The notes under the pieces were generated by a model. The model was not told the DNA's origin. It saw only the letters and a list, made by a program, of their open reading frames with translations, and ran no database searches. Below, piece after piece: positions 50,919-61,611 of a stretch of DNA of 64,000 nt; within the stretch, counting starts at the first letter, position 1; every line of letters starts with the position of its first letter. Source of the DNA: Chrysomallon squamiferum (Eukaryota > Mollusca > Gastropoda > Neomphalida > Peltospiridae); NCBI GenBank assembly GCA_012295275.1, contig CM022667.1, positions 11,492,538 to 11,556,537 on the forward strand. The letters are read 5' to 3'. A program made the translations under genes and the position numbers.

Positions 50919-51545
50919 TCGGGATGGTTTTTATCTTCAGTAACAAGGTATGACAATGAAATGATGTTGCTAAAAGTTACCTTTTCACACCTTTTCACAA
51001 CTGCAGTCTCCACGTCATCATATACGTGGTCGACGTCCAAGTATTCTGTTTTCTAGTAGAAATACTTAAGTAAACAATTACAACCAAGTCTCTTCATAAT
51101 GTCCCTCGCTATTACCACCTTCCCGTTTATCACAAAAACTAAAAATTTCTTTATACACCGATCGTCAGTATTCAAATATAAATAAATGTGCCTCGCTTTA
51201 GAGCTCCAGCTCCTCTATCAGCATCCTCCAATGGTTTTGGAGACACATTCTAAAACAAATCCATCTAAAACAAAACGACCCATCAGCAGATTTTGTCTAC
51301 GATCATCAAGTCTGCTTGAATCAAGACGCAAACCGAGTCTCGCTTCGTTACAGAATTTGTTTAAACATTTTTTTTTTCCTGTAGTTATTTTCAACAATAT
51401 CGGAGTAAATCAGATTGAGGTGGAAGTCCTGAAAAGACTGTTATGCTACAGAAAAAACATTTTTTTACTTATTTTAACAGTTTTATTATTTTTAAATATT
51501 TAACGTCTCCATCCAGAACTGCAAATACTTCAGGAACTCTACCAA

Positions 51546-51579
<34 letters not shown>

Positions 51580-52024
51580 AAAGATTAGAACAACATTGTT
51601 TTAATCTGTCAATAAATAAACTTCTTTATTCTTGTTTTCTAATGCAGAAGAACATGTTAACTGAATCTGTGACATTAATGTCTTCCAAAGCAAACATGTA
51701 TATATAAATATATGTCACTGTAACAAACATGCATGAGCAAATAATAGCAAAAATGTAATAAGAAATATTAAAAAAAAATATATATATATATATAAATGGA
51801 AAACTAAAAAAAACCACTCAAAATACACTCCTTACACAGACACACACACACACACAATGACACACACACACTCACACATACACAAATATCTATCGTGCTC
51901 CCTGCTTACATATATAAACATCGACACAAAAAAAAATGCCCATATATGCACACAAATAGACACAAAAATGCCTTGATATATTAATTGTTTTAGCTGCCGT
52001 CTTAGTTGTCTGATCGTGTATATA
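50919..52024. other. Large 5' intron of peptide gene 2
   Basis: Intronic by position. A 105-codon open frame at 51186-51503 ends in a low-complexity hydrophobic stretch and has no paralogue near genes 1 or 3. A poly-A run lies at 51549-51578, followed by CA repeats at 51837-51880. No gene is supported. Confidence 0.5.
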
Positions 52025-52236
52025 TCATGACAAACTTTGACGTCATGAAATCAAAATGTAACAGAGACACACGTCTATTTTATCAAATATCATGGTATGT
52101 GTTATCGTGCTGTCAAGTGAGGTTGGATACAAAAATATCTCATTGTTGCTGAAGATACAAGAGTAGACAGCTGACAGTGAAATATTCTGAGATATTTAAA
52201 AATTGATATTTATTAATTTGTTTTTCTCATTTCAAG
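52025..52236 (+). promoter_or_regulatory. Conserved block before coding exon 1, peptide gene 2
   Basis: Contains GAGACACACG, TTTTATCAAATATCATGG, GTATGTGTTATC and AAGAGTAGACAG, shared with the gene 1 and gene 3 blocks, and ends in the acceptor CATTTCAAG at 52236. The conservation is higher than in the surrounding introns. Confidence 0.65.
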
Positions 52237-52241
52237 AGAAT

Positions 52242-52443
52242 ATGTTACCCGCCTTGGTTTTCATCTGCTTGGTCATAAAGTTTCATTATTTTCGTCCAAA
52301 AGATTTAACTAACAAAGGATGTTTCGATTTGTATTGTGATCCTCAATGGTGGTTTCCGCAGTAAGTATGCACATTAATATCACAGTTATAATCATCACTA
52401 TTATTATTATTATTATTATTATTATTCATCATTATTATTATTA

Positions 52444-52477
<34 letters not shown>

Positions 52478-54866
52478 CATTATTATTATTATTATTATTT
52501 AATTTTACGAAGAACTCGAAGATTTGTGATCATCTTCTGCAACTATTATTTTACTACTACTGTTACTGTTACTAGTACTACTGCTGCGACTACTACTACC
52601 ACTACTACAGCATTTACAATTATCATCATTACCATCATCGTTACTATCATCATTACTATTATGTTTTCCCATATCTTTTCCAGGTTTGAAACATGTCTTT
52701 CATTTTGTTCAAGGGTAATTTCATAAATGTTTTTATAATTCTTCTTATACTTCTTCCCTTATCTTCCTCTGCGACAACAAGCACTACTACAACTACTCTC
52801 ATAACAACTGCCGCTCCTACTACCACAACAACAACAATAACAACTATTGTTACTGCTACGATTACTATTACTACTACCATTACTACTGCTGCTATTAATC
52901 ACTACTACTGCTAATACCACCACACCCACTAGAGGTATCACTATTACTGCTGCTACTACTACAACTGCTACTACTATTTGTGCAGCTGCTACTACTGCTG
53001 CAACTACTACTATCTTAAATCTATAGCAAATACCACTAATACTAATACATCGTCTACTACTATGACTATTTCTACTACTGCTACTACTTCTATTATTACG
53101 ACTATTACTATTACTGTTGTTACTGGTACTTCTGTTACTGCTGCTGCTGCTGCTACTACTACGGTCACTACAACAACAACAGCAACAACAAGAACAACAA
53201 CTAAACACGCTACTATAACTACTGTTAATACTTAAACTGCTAATATAATATAACTACTACTACTACAGCTAAAGTGACAATTACTACAACTACAACCAGG
53301 GAGGTTGCGTAAAAGTTTACCAATTTAAAAAATATTAATTTTAAAATTGATTTTAGTTCAGTAAACTTACAATATATATATTTCTAAGTAAAATATCTTT
53401 TATTACGTACGACTGTATAAAAATATTATTAACTAAAATTCCACTTGTATACCTGAGTAGCTAAAACTGTTGTTGCTAGTACTACTGCTGCTTCTAGTGA
53501 TATTACTACTATTAATATACTACTACTATTATATATACTATTAGTACTATTAATACTACTGCTACTTCTTTTACTATCATTACTATTAATACTATCGCTG
53601 TGAATAGTACAATAGCTAATTATATATTCTAATATATATATTTATTTTTTTCAGGCTTCTGTATCGGCAAAGAATCTTTACGTATTTATCTAAATGTCAT
53701 TACATGTCTGATATTGTTCTTGTTGTTATTGTTATGCTTTTGCATGTCGTTTATTTTCAGACACCTCTTTATGAATATTTTAGTCCCTTTTAGAAGAACT
53801 ACTACTACAACTACTATTGACACAACTATTACTGTAACTACTATTTGTGCTAATACTGTTGCTGCTACTGCTACTACTAGTACTTCTATTATTATTACTT
53901 CTACTATCAACTCAATTTTTATTACTTCTACTAATACTTCTATTAATACTACTACTACTACTTCGATTACTACTACTTCTACTACTACTGCAGCTAGTAT
54001 CACTATTTCTGTAGGTACTACCACTACCACTACTACTTCTATTACTTCTACGTCTTGTACTACTACTACTACTACTTCAGTTGTATTTTTACTATTTTGG
54101 TTAGTACTACTACTACTACTACTACCACTAAAGCTACAGCTATTATCACTGCTGCTGCTAATACATCTGCTACCGCTGCTTCTACTACAGCTAGCACAAC
54201 TAGCACTGCCACTATTATTACTACTACTATAACAACTACTACTGCAGCTACTGTGGTGTTTGTGGTGTTATTGTTGTGATTGTCGTTATTATTATTATTA
54301 TTATTATTACTATTATTGTTGTTGTTGTTGTTGTTGTGGTGGTGGTGGTGGTTTTGTTGTTGTTATTTTGTTATTATTATTACTATATTATTACAAAAGC
54401 GGATTTTTTGGTAGACAGCTTATTACGATATTTTCTAAAGACAGCATCGTCCATTTTGATAAATGCTGGGAGTTTTGTTATTGTCGAAAACACAAAGTCG
54501 GACTTTCAACATCATTTCAGTCATTCAACATCATTCCATGCATATTATTGTTTTGTAAAAACCGCGTCTTAGTAGCTTTACTTGTGTTTTTTCAACCGGA
54601 ATATTTTGTAAAAAAAAGTCATTAAACCTTATGCTTATTATGAGTTTTATGATGTGCAAAATATGTTTTATTTACATCCATGACTCGAAATATTCGAAGT
54701 TGTATTGTTGGATAAAGTCATAATGCTTGCTACGACGGCAACACCAGTGGGTGCTGTTGTGGAGGATGTAAATAAAGATAGTAAATATGTTTAAAGACAA
54801 CAACAACAACAATTGTATGTAATTAATGTCGACTCTATACATGTCCCTACAATACAGGTAGCACTG

Positions 54867-54898
<32 letters not shown>

Positions 54899-55088
54899 GG
54901 GGTGTGTGTGTGTGTGTGGGTGTGGGTGTATATATACATATTTCTATCAATCTGGTTTCCAGTCTTTGTCGCAAATGAAGGAAACTGAACTGTGGATCAA
55001 AAAACTGATTGGTATGTCACATTGTCCCTTTCTGACTTTCAAGCAAGTAAAAACACTGTACTACAGACTGACAGGAATAAAACTATAA
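52242..55088 (+). CDS. Small secreted/anchored four-cysteine peptide, gene 2
   Basis: Exons 52242-52360, 52684-52714 and 54963-55088 join in the same phases as gene 1 (2, then 0) to 91 residues. A hydrophobic start (LPALVFICLVIKF) is followed by HYFRPKD, CFDLYC (C-x4-C), PQWWF, CLSFC (C-x3-C) and a tail with IKKL, LTFKQVKTLYYRL. The tail has one extra cysteine (SHCPF) not present in genes 1 and 3. Coding exon 1 has exactly the length of that in gene 1 (119 nt). An alternative terminal exon could start at 53655 (ASVSAKN..., stop after 12 codons). Intron 2 is 2.2 kb of ACT/CTA triplets. No homologue is recognised and the function is unknown. Confidence 0.7.
52395..52500. repeat. (ATT)n tract, intron 1 of peptide gene 2
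   Basis: ATT units with CAT interruptions of about 100 bp between coding exons 1 and 2. Confidence 0.93.
52770..54400. repeat. ACT/CTA trinucleotide tract, intron 2 of peptide gene 2
   Basis: About 1.6 kb of degenerate ACT, ACA and GCT triplets, with a break at 53290-53460, ending in TTA and TTG arrays (54285-54370). One sense frame is Thr/Ser-rich for long stretches. Confidence 0.9.
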
Positions 55089-55114
55089 ACTCTTCTCTTG
55101 TTATTGTTGTTATA

Positions 55115-55168
<54 letters not shown>

Positions 55169-55186
55169 TTTAAATTATTATTATTA

Positions 55187-55240
<54 letters not shown>

Positions 55241-55763
55241 TTTTTATTTTATTTATTTATTTATTTTATTTTATTTTATTTTTTATTTTTTAATTTTTTA
55301 TTTATATTTTATTTTTTTTATATATATTTTTTTTCTTTCCCGCGTCACATATACCTAATACACAAAACGCAAGCACAGAAAAATATACATACTGACAGAC
55401 ATACATACATACACACATAATTTACATACATGCATCTACGCATCCATACACACACACATACAGACTGACCCAAGTATACAATACACATATACTACATATA
55501 TGCACACATCCATATAAAAAGACAAAAGCATATTTGCAGTGACACGAAAACAGACAGACATACATACGTGGCATACAATCCGCTATGTTGAGGGAAAAGA
55601 GTTTCCATCAGAAAATAAACAAGGATATATATATATATATATATGTACGTGCATGCGTGCGTTCGTGTTTGGCTGTGTATGTCTAAGCTTCCGTGGGTTT
55701 TTGTTGGAAATGGAGCAAACTAGTTGTTAATGATCTGATATATGAAAAAAAAGAGTTAATTTA

Positions 55764-55803
<40 letters not shown>

Positions 55804-57039
55804 TCTGTGTGTGTGTGTTTACAGATGTTTCTTTCATTCAGGTAGCAATAGTTCTAGTAGAATTACTAGTGAAAGCAGCAGCAGTAGCTGTAATGTATGT
55901 TTAAATTAATTTAGACGTAGGAAAACACCAATTATGAATCATATGGGATCTGAAAACAAAATCAAAATCTAAAATTTTTGAATAAAAGCAGAAGTAATAA
56001 CGTTTTTGTGAATATCTTCATGCATATAAGAATATACGTTATAGATGCCTCTTTTAATAGACTTTGATCCTTATAATTCATATTTTGATGTATAAATCGA
56101 ACAAAAAAAATAACTTGGAATTCTGAAGAATACATTCTTCGTATAATCATAAGATAGACAGACCTTCAGTAAAACATTTATTTAGCTGTTTGTTTGTTTG
56201 TTTGACTTGATTTGATTTGATTTGATTTACTTTTAAATTTATTTTCTTTATCGGTGATGTATATTCTCTACCTGTTATCAGTCTTGTTGCGACGGTACGA
56301 ACATTTATTTACATCTCCAAGTTATTGTTTAATTTCATTTGGGTGATAATCGTTAATAATCATTAATACCAAACTATGATAATAAAATAAATAATACTGT
56401 TACAGAATATTAGAACGCCATGATTTTATTAGAGTTGTGACGTAAACGCTTATAAGGGTCACGAGTTATTCTTTCCCTTAACGTTAGCAGAAGCCATAGA
56501 GGGATCCGTTCTGTACGCAATGACGTCACGACTACAGAAAAATGGCGGCGCACAGATTTTTTTTTTTTTTTTTTTGTTTTTTGTTTTACTATACCAGGAT
56601 TCGACAAAACTTGGCCTGCGAGGGATTTCACTCCGACCCGCCAACTGAACACTTGGACACCAATTATTACATTAACTTCGTTGTTTTTTTTTCTCTTTAA
56701 ATCTCCGGACCAAAGCAGCCTTGCTGTCAAGCATCCCTTTTTGGTGCTCAATATAGAAGATAGAATTGAGAGATATCGATGTATGTGTGTATATATATAA
56801 AATACATTTAATATCTTGGCTCTCCTCTAAAACACTGCATAGCGGTCTGGCCAACTCTCTCCAAAAGGTTGCCGACCACTGTACTATATACCATTTTGTT
56901 CTCATACTTGGTTATTATTTAAAATTCGATAGCATATAATCATCATAAGATACATTTCACATAAGCATAAATGATTAAATTAAATTTAAAAAATAAAAAA
57001 TAAAAAGGTTAATAATAAAAAAGAAGGAAGAAAAAAAAT
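55089..57039. other. Intergenic between peptide gene 2 and the orphan module
   Basis: Holds ATT arrays at 55113-55250, TTTTA-rich DNA to 55330, GT repeats at 55768-55820 and a CpG-rich patch at 56410-56640 with TGACGTCA (CRE, about 56520) and AAAATGGCGGCG (YY1-like, about 56540) followed by a T tract. The patch may be a promoter fragment or part of a repeat. No gene was identified. Confidence 0.5.
55113..55250. repeat. (ATT)n microsatellite
   Basis: About 130 bp of ATT with one TTTAAA break, just after the stop codon of peptide gene 2. Confidence 0.95.
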
Positions 57040-57300
57040 GCTGACACAAATTAAACATTTGCAAATGACATTTATATTCGCTAAATGAAATGACGCATCT
57101 CTCTGAATAATATTTACACATTCATTTGAGTAACTGAAATTTGTTAATAAGATCAAACCGGTCATTTATTTGAGAAAAGCGCTGAAAGACCGTAACAAGA
57201 GTTGCATCAACTTTCTTGTTCGTTTAGACTCTTCCTGTACACAAGCTTGGCCTTAATAATTCATATTTTAGAAATAATTCAACACTGAAAAAGACTTTCG
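57040..57300 (+). pseudogene. Orphan fourth copy of the peptide-gene 5' module
   Basis: Shares CATTTGCAAATGACATTTAT, TCTCTGAATAATA, TTATTTGAGAAAAGCGCTG, CAAGAGTTGCATC and TTGTTCGTTTAG with the 5' modules of the peptide genes, closest to gene 2. No donor follows at the expected place and no coding exons of the family appear before the gene 3 module at 57895. It is probably the remnant of a deleted fourth gene. Confidence 0.65.
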
Positions 57301-57464
57301 GAATAAAAATCGTCTCATTTGTAAATGAAAGGTTATGTAAAAAAATATAAAATAAAAATTTCAAAATGTTTATTGATCGGACATTTTTTTTTTACCAATT
57401 TATAGGATTAATATATTTTTATATGATTTAGTAGGAATTGTTTTTGCTCGTCCGTTCCTACTTA

Positions 57465-57760
57465 GCAGTACAAGTAGTAGAAGTGGAAGTAGTAGTGACA
57501 GTAGCATTAGCAGCACTAGTAGTAGTGTAGAATAAATTGTAGTAGTAATAGTAACAGAAGTAATAGTAGACATAGCAGCAGTAGTAGTGTAGAATAAGTG
57601 ATAGTAGCATTACTAGAAGCAGAAGTAATAGCAGAAGTAGTAGTAGTGTAAAGCGGTAGAAGTAGTAGTAGTAGCAGAAGCAGTAGTAGAAGTAGTGACA
57701 TTAGGAGTAGTAGAATAGTAATACAGGCTTTTGTAGCAGTAGTAGTTGTTGTTGTTTAAC
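57465..57760. repeat. AGT/AGA trinucleotide tract
   Basis: Degenerate AGT, AGC and AGA triplets, the reverse complement of the CTA/CTG tracts in the peptide-gene introns. An intron fragment in inverted orientation is one explanation. Confidence 0.85.
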
Positions 57761-57894
57761 AGCATCAGTAATACTAGCTACAGTGTTTCAAATGGCAGTA
57801 ATGATAGTTTTTGTACTAGTACTAATATTTTTCAATTAGCAACCGATGCAAAAAAGTACGAAATAATAATAAAAAAATTAAATTAAAACATCGC

Positions 57895-58082
57895 TATCAC
57901 AAATTAATCATTTGCAGACGACAATTAAACTTTCTAAAATAAATAACACACACGTCTGAATAAATAAGGTTTATCAGTCATATGTGGATTCCAAACATAT
58001 CGTTTATCCAGGGACACTAGTTGTTTTTAATTTATTTTTCGTTTAGTCTGAAAATAGTATTGTATTTAAAAGAAGAAAACAG
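57895..58082 (+). promoter_or_regulatory. Peptide gene 3: 5' module and leader exon
   Basis: Contains CATTTGCAGACGACAATTAA, GTCTGAATAAATA and TTCGTTTAGTCTGAAAATAG, ending at the donor AAAACAG/GTAAATAT (58082). It aligns with the modules of genes 1 and 2. Confidence 0.6.
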
Positions 58083-58140
58083 GTAAATATAAGTTTATAA
58101 TTGTTTTATTTTTATTTTTGATAATCACACGAGCACAAAA

Positions 58141-58146
58141 TCAGAC

Positions 58147-58233
<87 letters not shown>
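58141..58233. repeat. (GA)n microsatellite, intron of peptide gene 3
   Basis: CAGA units then about 84 bp of GA, at the same relative place as the array in gene 2. Confidence 0.96.
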
Positions 58234-58235
<2 letters not shown>

Positions 58236-58429
58236 AAATCCAAAATATTTATTGATGCATATTTTTCCCTATACATATGAATACACAAAAAAACAAAACA
58301 AATATATATCTATATGTACTTGAACACATATACAGAGACAGAGATACAAACATATGCACTCATATAAATAAAAGCCTCCAATTAAACAAACGTACTTTGT
58401 TCTTTTATCTATATCCTGTGAATATATCT

Positions 58430-58652
58430 GGATCAACTAATTCTAATAGAGACACACGATTATTTGATCAAATATCATGGTATCTTATCCTGTTGTCTCA
58501 TGAGGTTTAATAAAACAAAAAAATATATATATATATTTCACTGTTACTAACACTCAAAAGCAGACACCTGAGTGCAGTTAGCAATGTTGTATTTTGAAAA
58601 TGATATTTATTACTGTGTTCTTTCTTTCTTTTTCTTCCTTCTCTCGTTCCAG
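58430..58652 (+). promoter_or_regulatory. Conserved block before coding exon 1, peptide gene 3
   Basis: Contains GAGACACACG, TGATCAAATATCATGGTATC, CCTGTTGTC and GATATTTATT, shared with genes 1 and 2, and ends in the acceptor CTCTCGTTCCAG at 58652, five bases before the ATG. Confidence 0.62.
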
Positions 58653-58657
58653 AGAAT

Positions 58658-58836
58658 ATGATCAATCACATCAAGTTTGTTATGCTAGTCGCAGAACTTC
58701 TTTATTATTATCGAAACGGTCCAACTGAACAAAACTGTAACATATATTATTGTCGTCACAGATGGATTCAGTGAGTGTCATTTTTCATAATCCTAATCAT
58801 CATTATTGTATTGCTATTATCGTCTGCTTCTACTAC

Positions 58837-58868
<32 letters not shown>

Positions 58869-59258
58869 TTTTTTCTTCTTCTTCTTTTACTACTACTACT
58901 TCTTCTTCTTCTTCTTCTTATACTACTACTACTTCTTCTTCTTCTTCTACTACTACTTCTTCTTCTTCTTCTTCTACTACTACTTCTTCTTCTTCTTCTT
59001 CTTCTACTACTTCTTCTTCTTCTTCTTCTTCTACTACTTTACTTCTTCTTCTTTTTCTACTACTACTTCTTCTTCTTCTTCTTTTACTACTACTACTTCT
59101 TCTTCTTCTTCTTCTACTACTTCTTCTTCTTCTTCTTCTACTTCTTCTTCTTCTTCTTCTACTACTACTTTTACTTCATCTTCTTCTTACTAGTTCTCCT
59201 ACTACTTCTTTTTCTTTTTTACTACTACTACTTTTTCTTCTTCTTCTTCTTCTACTCC

Positions 59259-59290
<32 letters not shown>

Positions 59291-59314
59291 CTTCATCTTC
59301 TTCTACTACTAGTT

Positions 59315-59346
<32 letters not shown>

Positions 59347-60211
59347 TTTATTTATTTCTTCTTCCTCTTCCTCCTCCTCTTTTTCTTCTTCTTCTTCTTC
59401 TTCTTCTTCTTGTCGTTGTTGTTGTTGTTGTCATTGCTATTGCTTATATTTATTGCAGCGATGAAGGATGTGATGAATTTTGTAAACGGGTATTTAATAA
59501 CAAACTTTTAATTCGTCTTCGCAACAAATTTGCTCTCTGAGTACAACCACTGAAACAGCCTCTGCTTCTACAACTACTACTCCTATTACAAAAGATACCA
59601 CACCTTCTGACACTGCTATTCCAAACACCACCACCACTAATAAAACAAAAAATACTATCTCAAAATTTACAAACACTATAATAATTAATATAACAAACAC
59701 TACAGTCACCAATAAAACAAACGCTACAATAATTAATATAAAAAAACTACAATCACAATATTTTATATAAAACAAACACTACTGTCACTAATATAACAAA
59801 CACTACTGTCACCAATATAACAAACACTACAGTCACCAATATAACAAACACTACTGTCACCAATATAACAAACACTACAGTCACCAATATAACAAACACT
59901 ACAATCACCAATATAACAAACACTACAGTCACCAGTATAACAAACACTACAATCACCAATATAACAAACACTACTGTCACCAATATAACAAACACTACAA
60001 TCACCAATATAACAAACACTACAATCACCAATATAACAAACACTACAGTCACCAGTATAACAAACACTACAATCACCAATATAACAAACACTACAATCAC
60101 CAATATAACAAACACTACAGTCACCAGTATAATAAACACTACAATCACCAATATAACAAACACTACTGTCACCAATATAACAAACACTCCTATCACCAAT
60201 ATTTTATTTTA

Positions 60212-60258
<47 letters not shown>

Positions 60259-61340
60259 AGGCTGTTCCTGCGTCAATGAAACTTTTGGTACAATGAAACT
60301 CGTCTGGTTTTGTTTTTGTTGTTACTATTTGACTCTTACAAACCGACCATTTCCTTTACAACATCTCTCTATGTCTGTTTTAATTCTACTGCTACTGCTA
60401 CTACTAGTACTACTGCTACTGCTGCTACTACTACTACTGCTGCTACTAGTACTACTGCTACTACTACTACTGCTGCTACTACTGCTACTACTACTACTGC
60501 TGCTACTAGTTCTACTACTACTGCTACTACTTCTACTACTGCTACTACTACTGCTACTGAATCTACTACTACTGCTACTACTGCTACTACTACTACTGCT
60601 ACTGCTGCTACTACTACTGCTACTGAATCTACTACTACTGCTACTACTGCTACTGCTACTGCTACTACTACCAGTACAGCTAATACTGTTACTACTACTA
60701 ATACTACTACATTAGTTCAACTACTGCTACTACAACTATTGCTGTTGCTAATACATCTACAACTGCTTCAGATGCTCCTTCTGCTAATTGTGTTACTGCT
60801 GTGTTATTAATACCTACTACTAGTACTGCTACTAGTAGTACTGTTATTAATACAAATTCACTTTATCTAGAAACTGATTTTAAAAGTATCGTGTGAACGT
60901 GTTTGGTTTATTTTGGTTAAAGTCATATGTCCAGGACCGCAGCTAAAACTTCCGTTTCAAACTTCAGCAACAACTAGCATGACAAACACAAACCAACAGG
61001 TGTGAATAGAAAAACATACCAGTCGGTTTCACTTATTAGTAGTAGTAGCTGTTGTTGTTGTACTAGTAGTATAGTTGTAGTAGTTATTGTAGTAGTAGTA
61101 GTGTAGTTTTGCTGTTGTCTTTATCTTTGTTGTCCTATTCTTCGTCGGTGTTATTATTATTATTATCATTATCATCATCATCATCATCAATATTAACATT
61201 ATTGTTTTTGTTATCATTATCATCATCATCATTAATATTATTATTCTTGTTGTTACTATTATTTTCATTATCAATATTATTTTTATCGTTGTTGTGATTA
61301 TGGTTTTTGGTTTTGTTGTTATTATCATCATCATCATTAC

Positions 61341-61400
<60 letters not shown>

Positions 61401-61611
61401 GATTATTGTGACTTTGAATTTTTTCATCTATGATTATATTATATTATAATTATATTGTCTATTATTATTGTAGTTAAACTTAGTTCGTACTTCTGGTTTT
61501 CAGACTTTGACAAAAGTGTTTTCTGAAAGTCACAGAAGGATTTTTGATGAACGTCTGACGTCTATGACCATCATTGAAGCCGAGAGACTTTACTCCATAA
61601 TCACAGCGTAG
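58658..61611 (+). CDS. Small secreted/anchored four-cysteine peptide, gene 3
   Basis: Exons 58658-58770, 59459-59489 and 61504-61611 join in phases 2 and 0 to 83 residues. A hydrophobic start (FVMLVAELL) is followed by YYYRNGP, CNIYYC (C-x4-C), RHRWI, GCDEFC (C-x3-C), KR, then RRIFDERL and IIEAERLYSI before TAG. The tail matches gene 1 (RLFEERF, QEAEDIY), supporting a helical segment. Intron 1 is 560 bp of TTC/TAC triplets. Intron 2 contains a Thr/Ser-rich open frame, a 24-bp minisatellite, poly-T and CTA/CTG triplets. No homologue is recognised and the function is unknown. Confidence 0.74.
58830..59400. repeat. TTC/TAC trinucleotide array, intron 1 of peptide gene 3
   Basis: Almost pure TTC and TAC triplets over about 570 bp, homopyrimidine in long parts. 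All three sense frames are open for long distances (Phe/Tyr, Ser/Thr, Leu), which is an artefact of triplet periodicity. Confidence 0.96.
59770..60199. repeat. 24-bp minisatellite, about 18 copies
   Basis: The unit is AATATAACAAACACTACAGT followed by CACC, with variants at the ACTACAG/ACTACTG/ACTACAA and CCAAT/CCAGT positions. Because 24 is a multiple of 3, frames stay open across it: Asn/Ile/Thr repeats on the plus strand and Val/Phe/Ile/Leu repeats on the minus strand. It lies in intron 2 of peptide gene 3. Confidence 0.96.
60219..60257. repeat. Poly-T tract
   Basis: About 39 consecutive T directly after the 24-bp minisatellite, with sequence GAGGCTGTTCCTGCGTC following. It could be the poly-A tail of a retroposon inserted on the minus strand. 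Confidence 0.9.
60385..60720. repeat. CTA/CTG trinucleotide tract, intron 2 of peptide gene 3
   Basis: Degenerate CTA, CTG and CTT triplets of about 330 bp, same polarity as in genes 1 and 2. Two long open frames (Leu-rich and Thr/Ala-rich) are artefacts of periodicity. Confidence 0.93.
61150..61402. repeat. TTA/TCA trinucleotide tract
   Basis: TTA, TCA and TTG units of about 250 bp lie before the last exon of peptide gene 3, with a pure TTA stretch at 61340-61400. Confidence 0.93.

Noticed and set aside
51186-51503. 105-residue plus-strand frame in the 5' intron of peptide gene 2
   Set aside because: Low-complexity hydrophobic end, no counterpart in the introns of the paralogous genes and no recognised family.
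58750-59464. Three overlapping long frames (Phe/Tyr, Ser/Thr, Leu) of up to 229 residues
   Set aside because: Produced by TTC/TAC triplet periodicity in an intron; no splice or start context and no composition bias beyond the repeat.
59753-60199. 148-residue minus-strand frame with VFVILVTV repeats, resembling a membrane protein
   Set aside because: It is exactly the translation of the 24-bp minisatellite; both strands are open because the unit length is a multiple of three.
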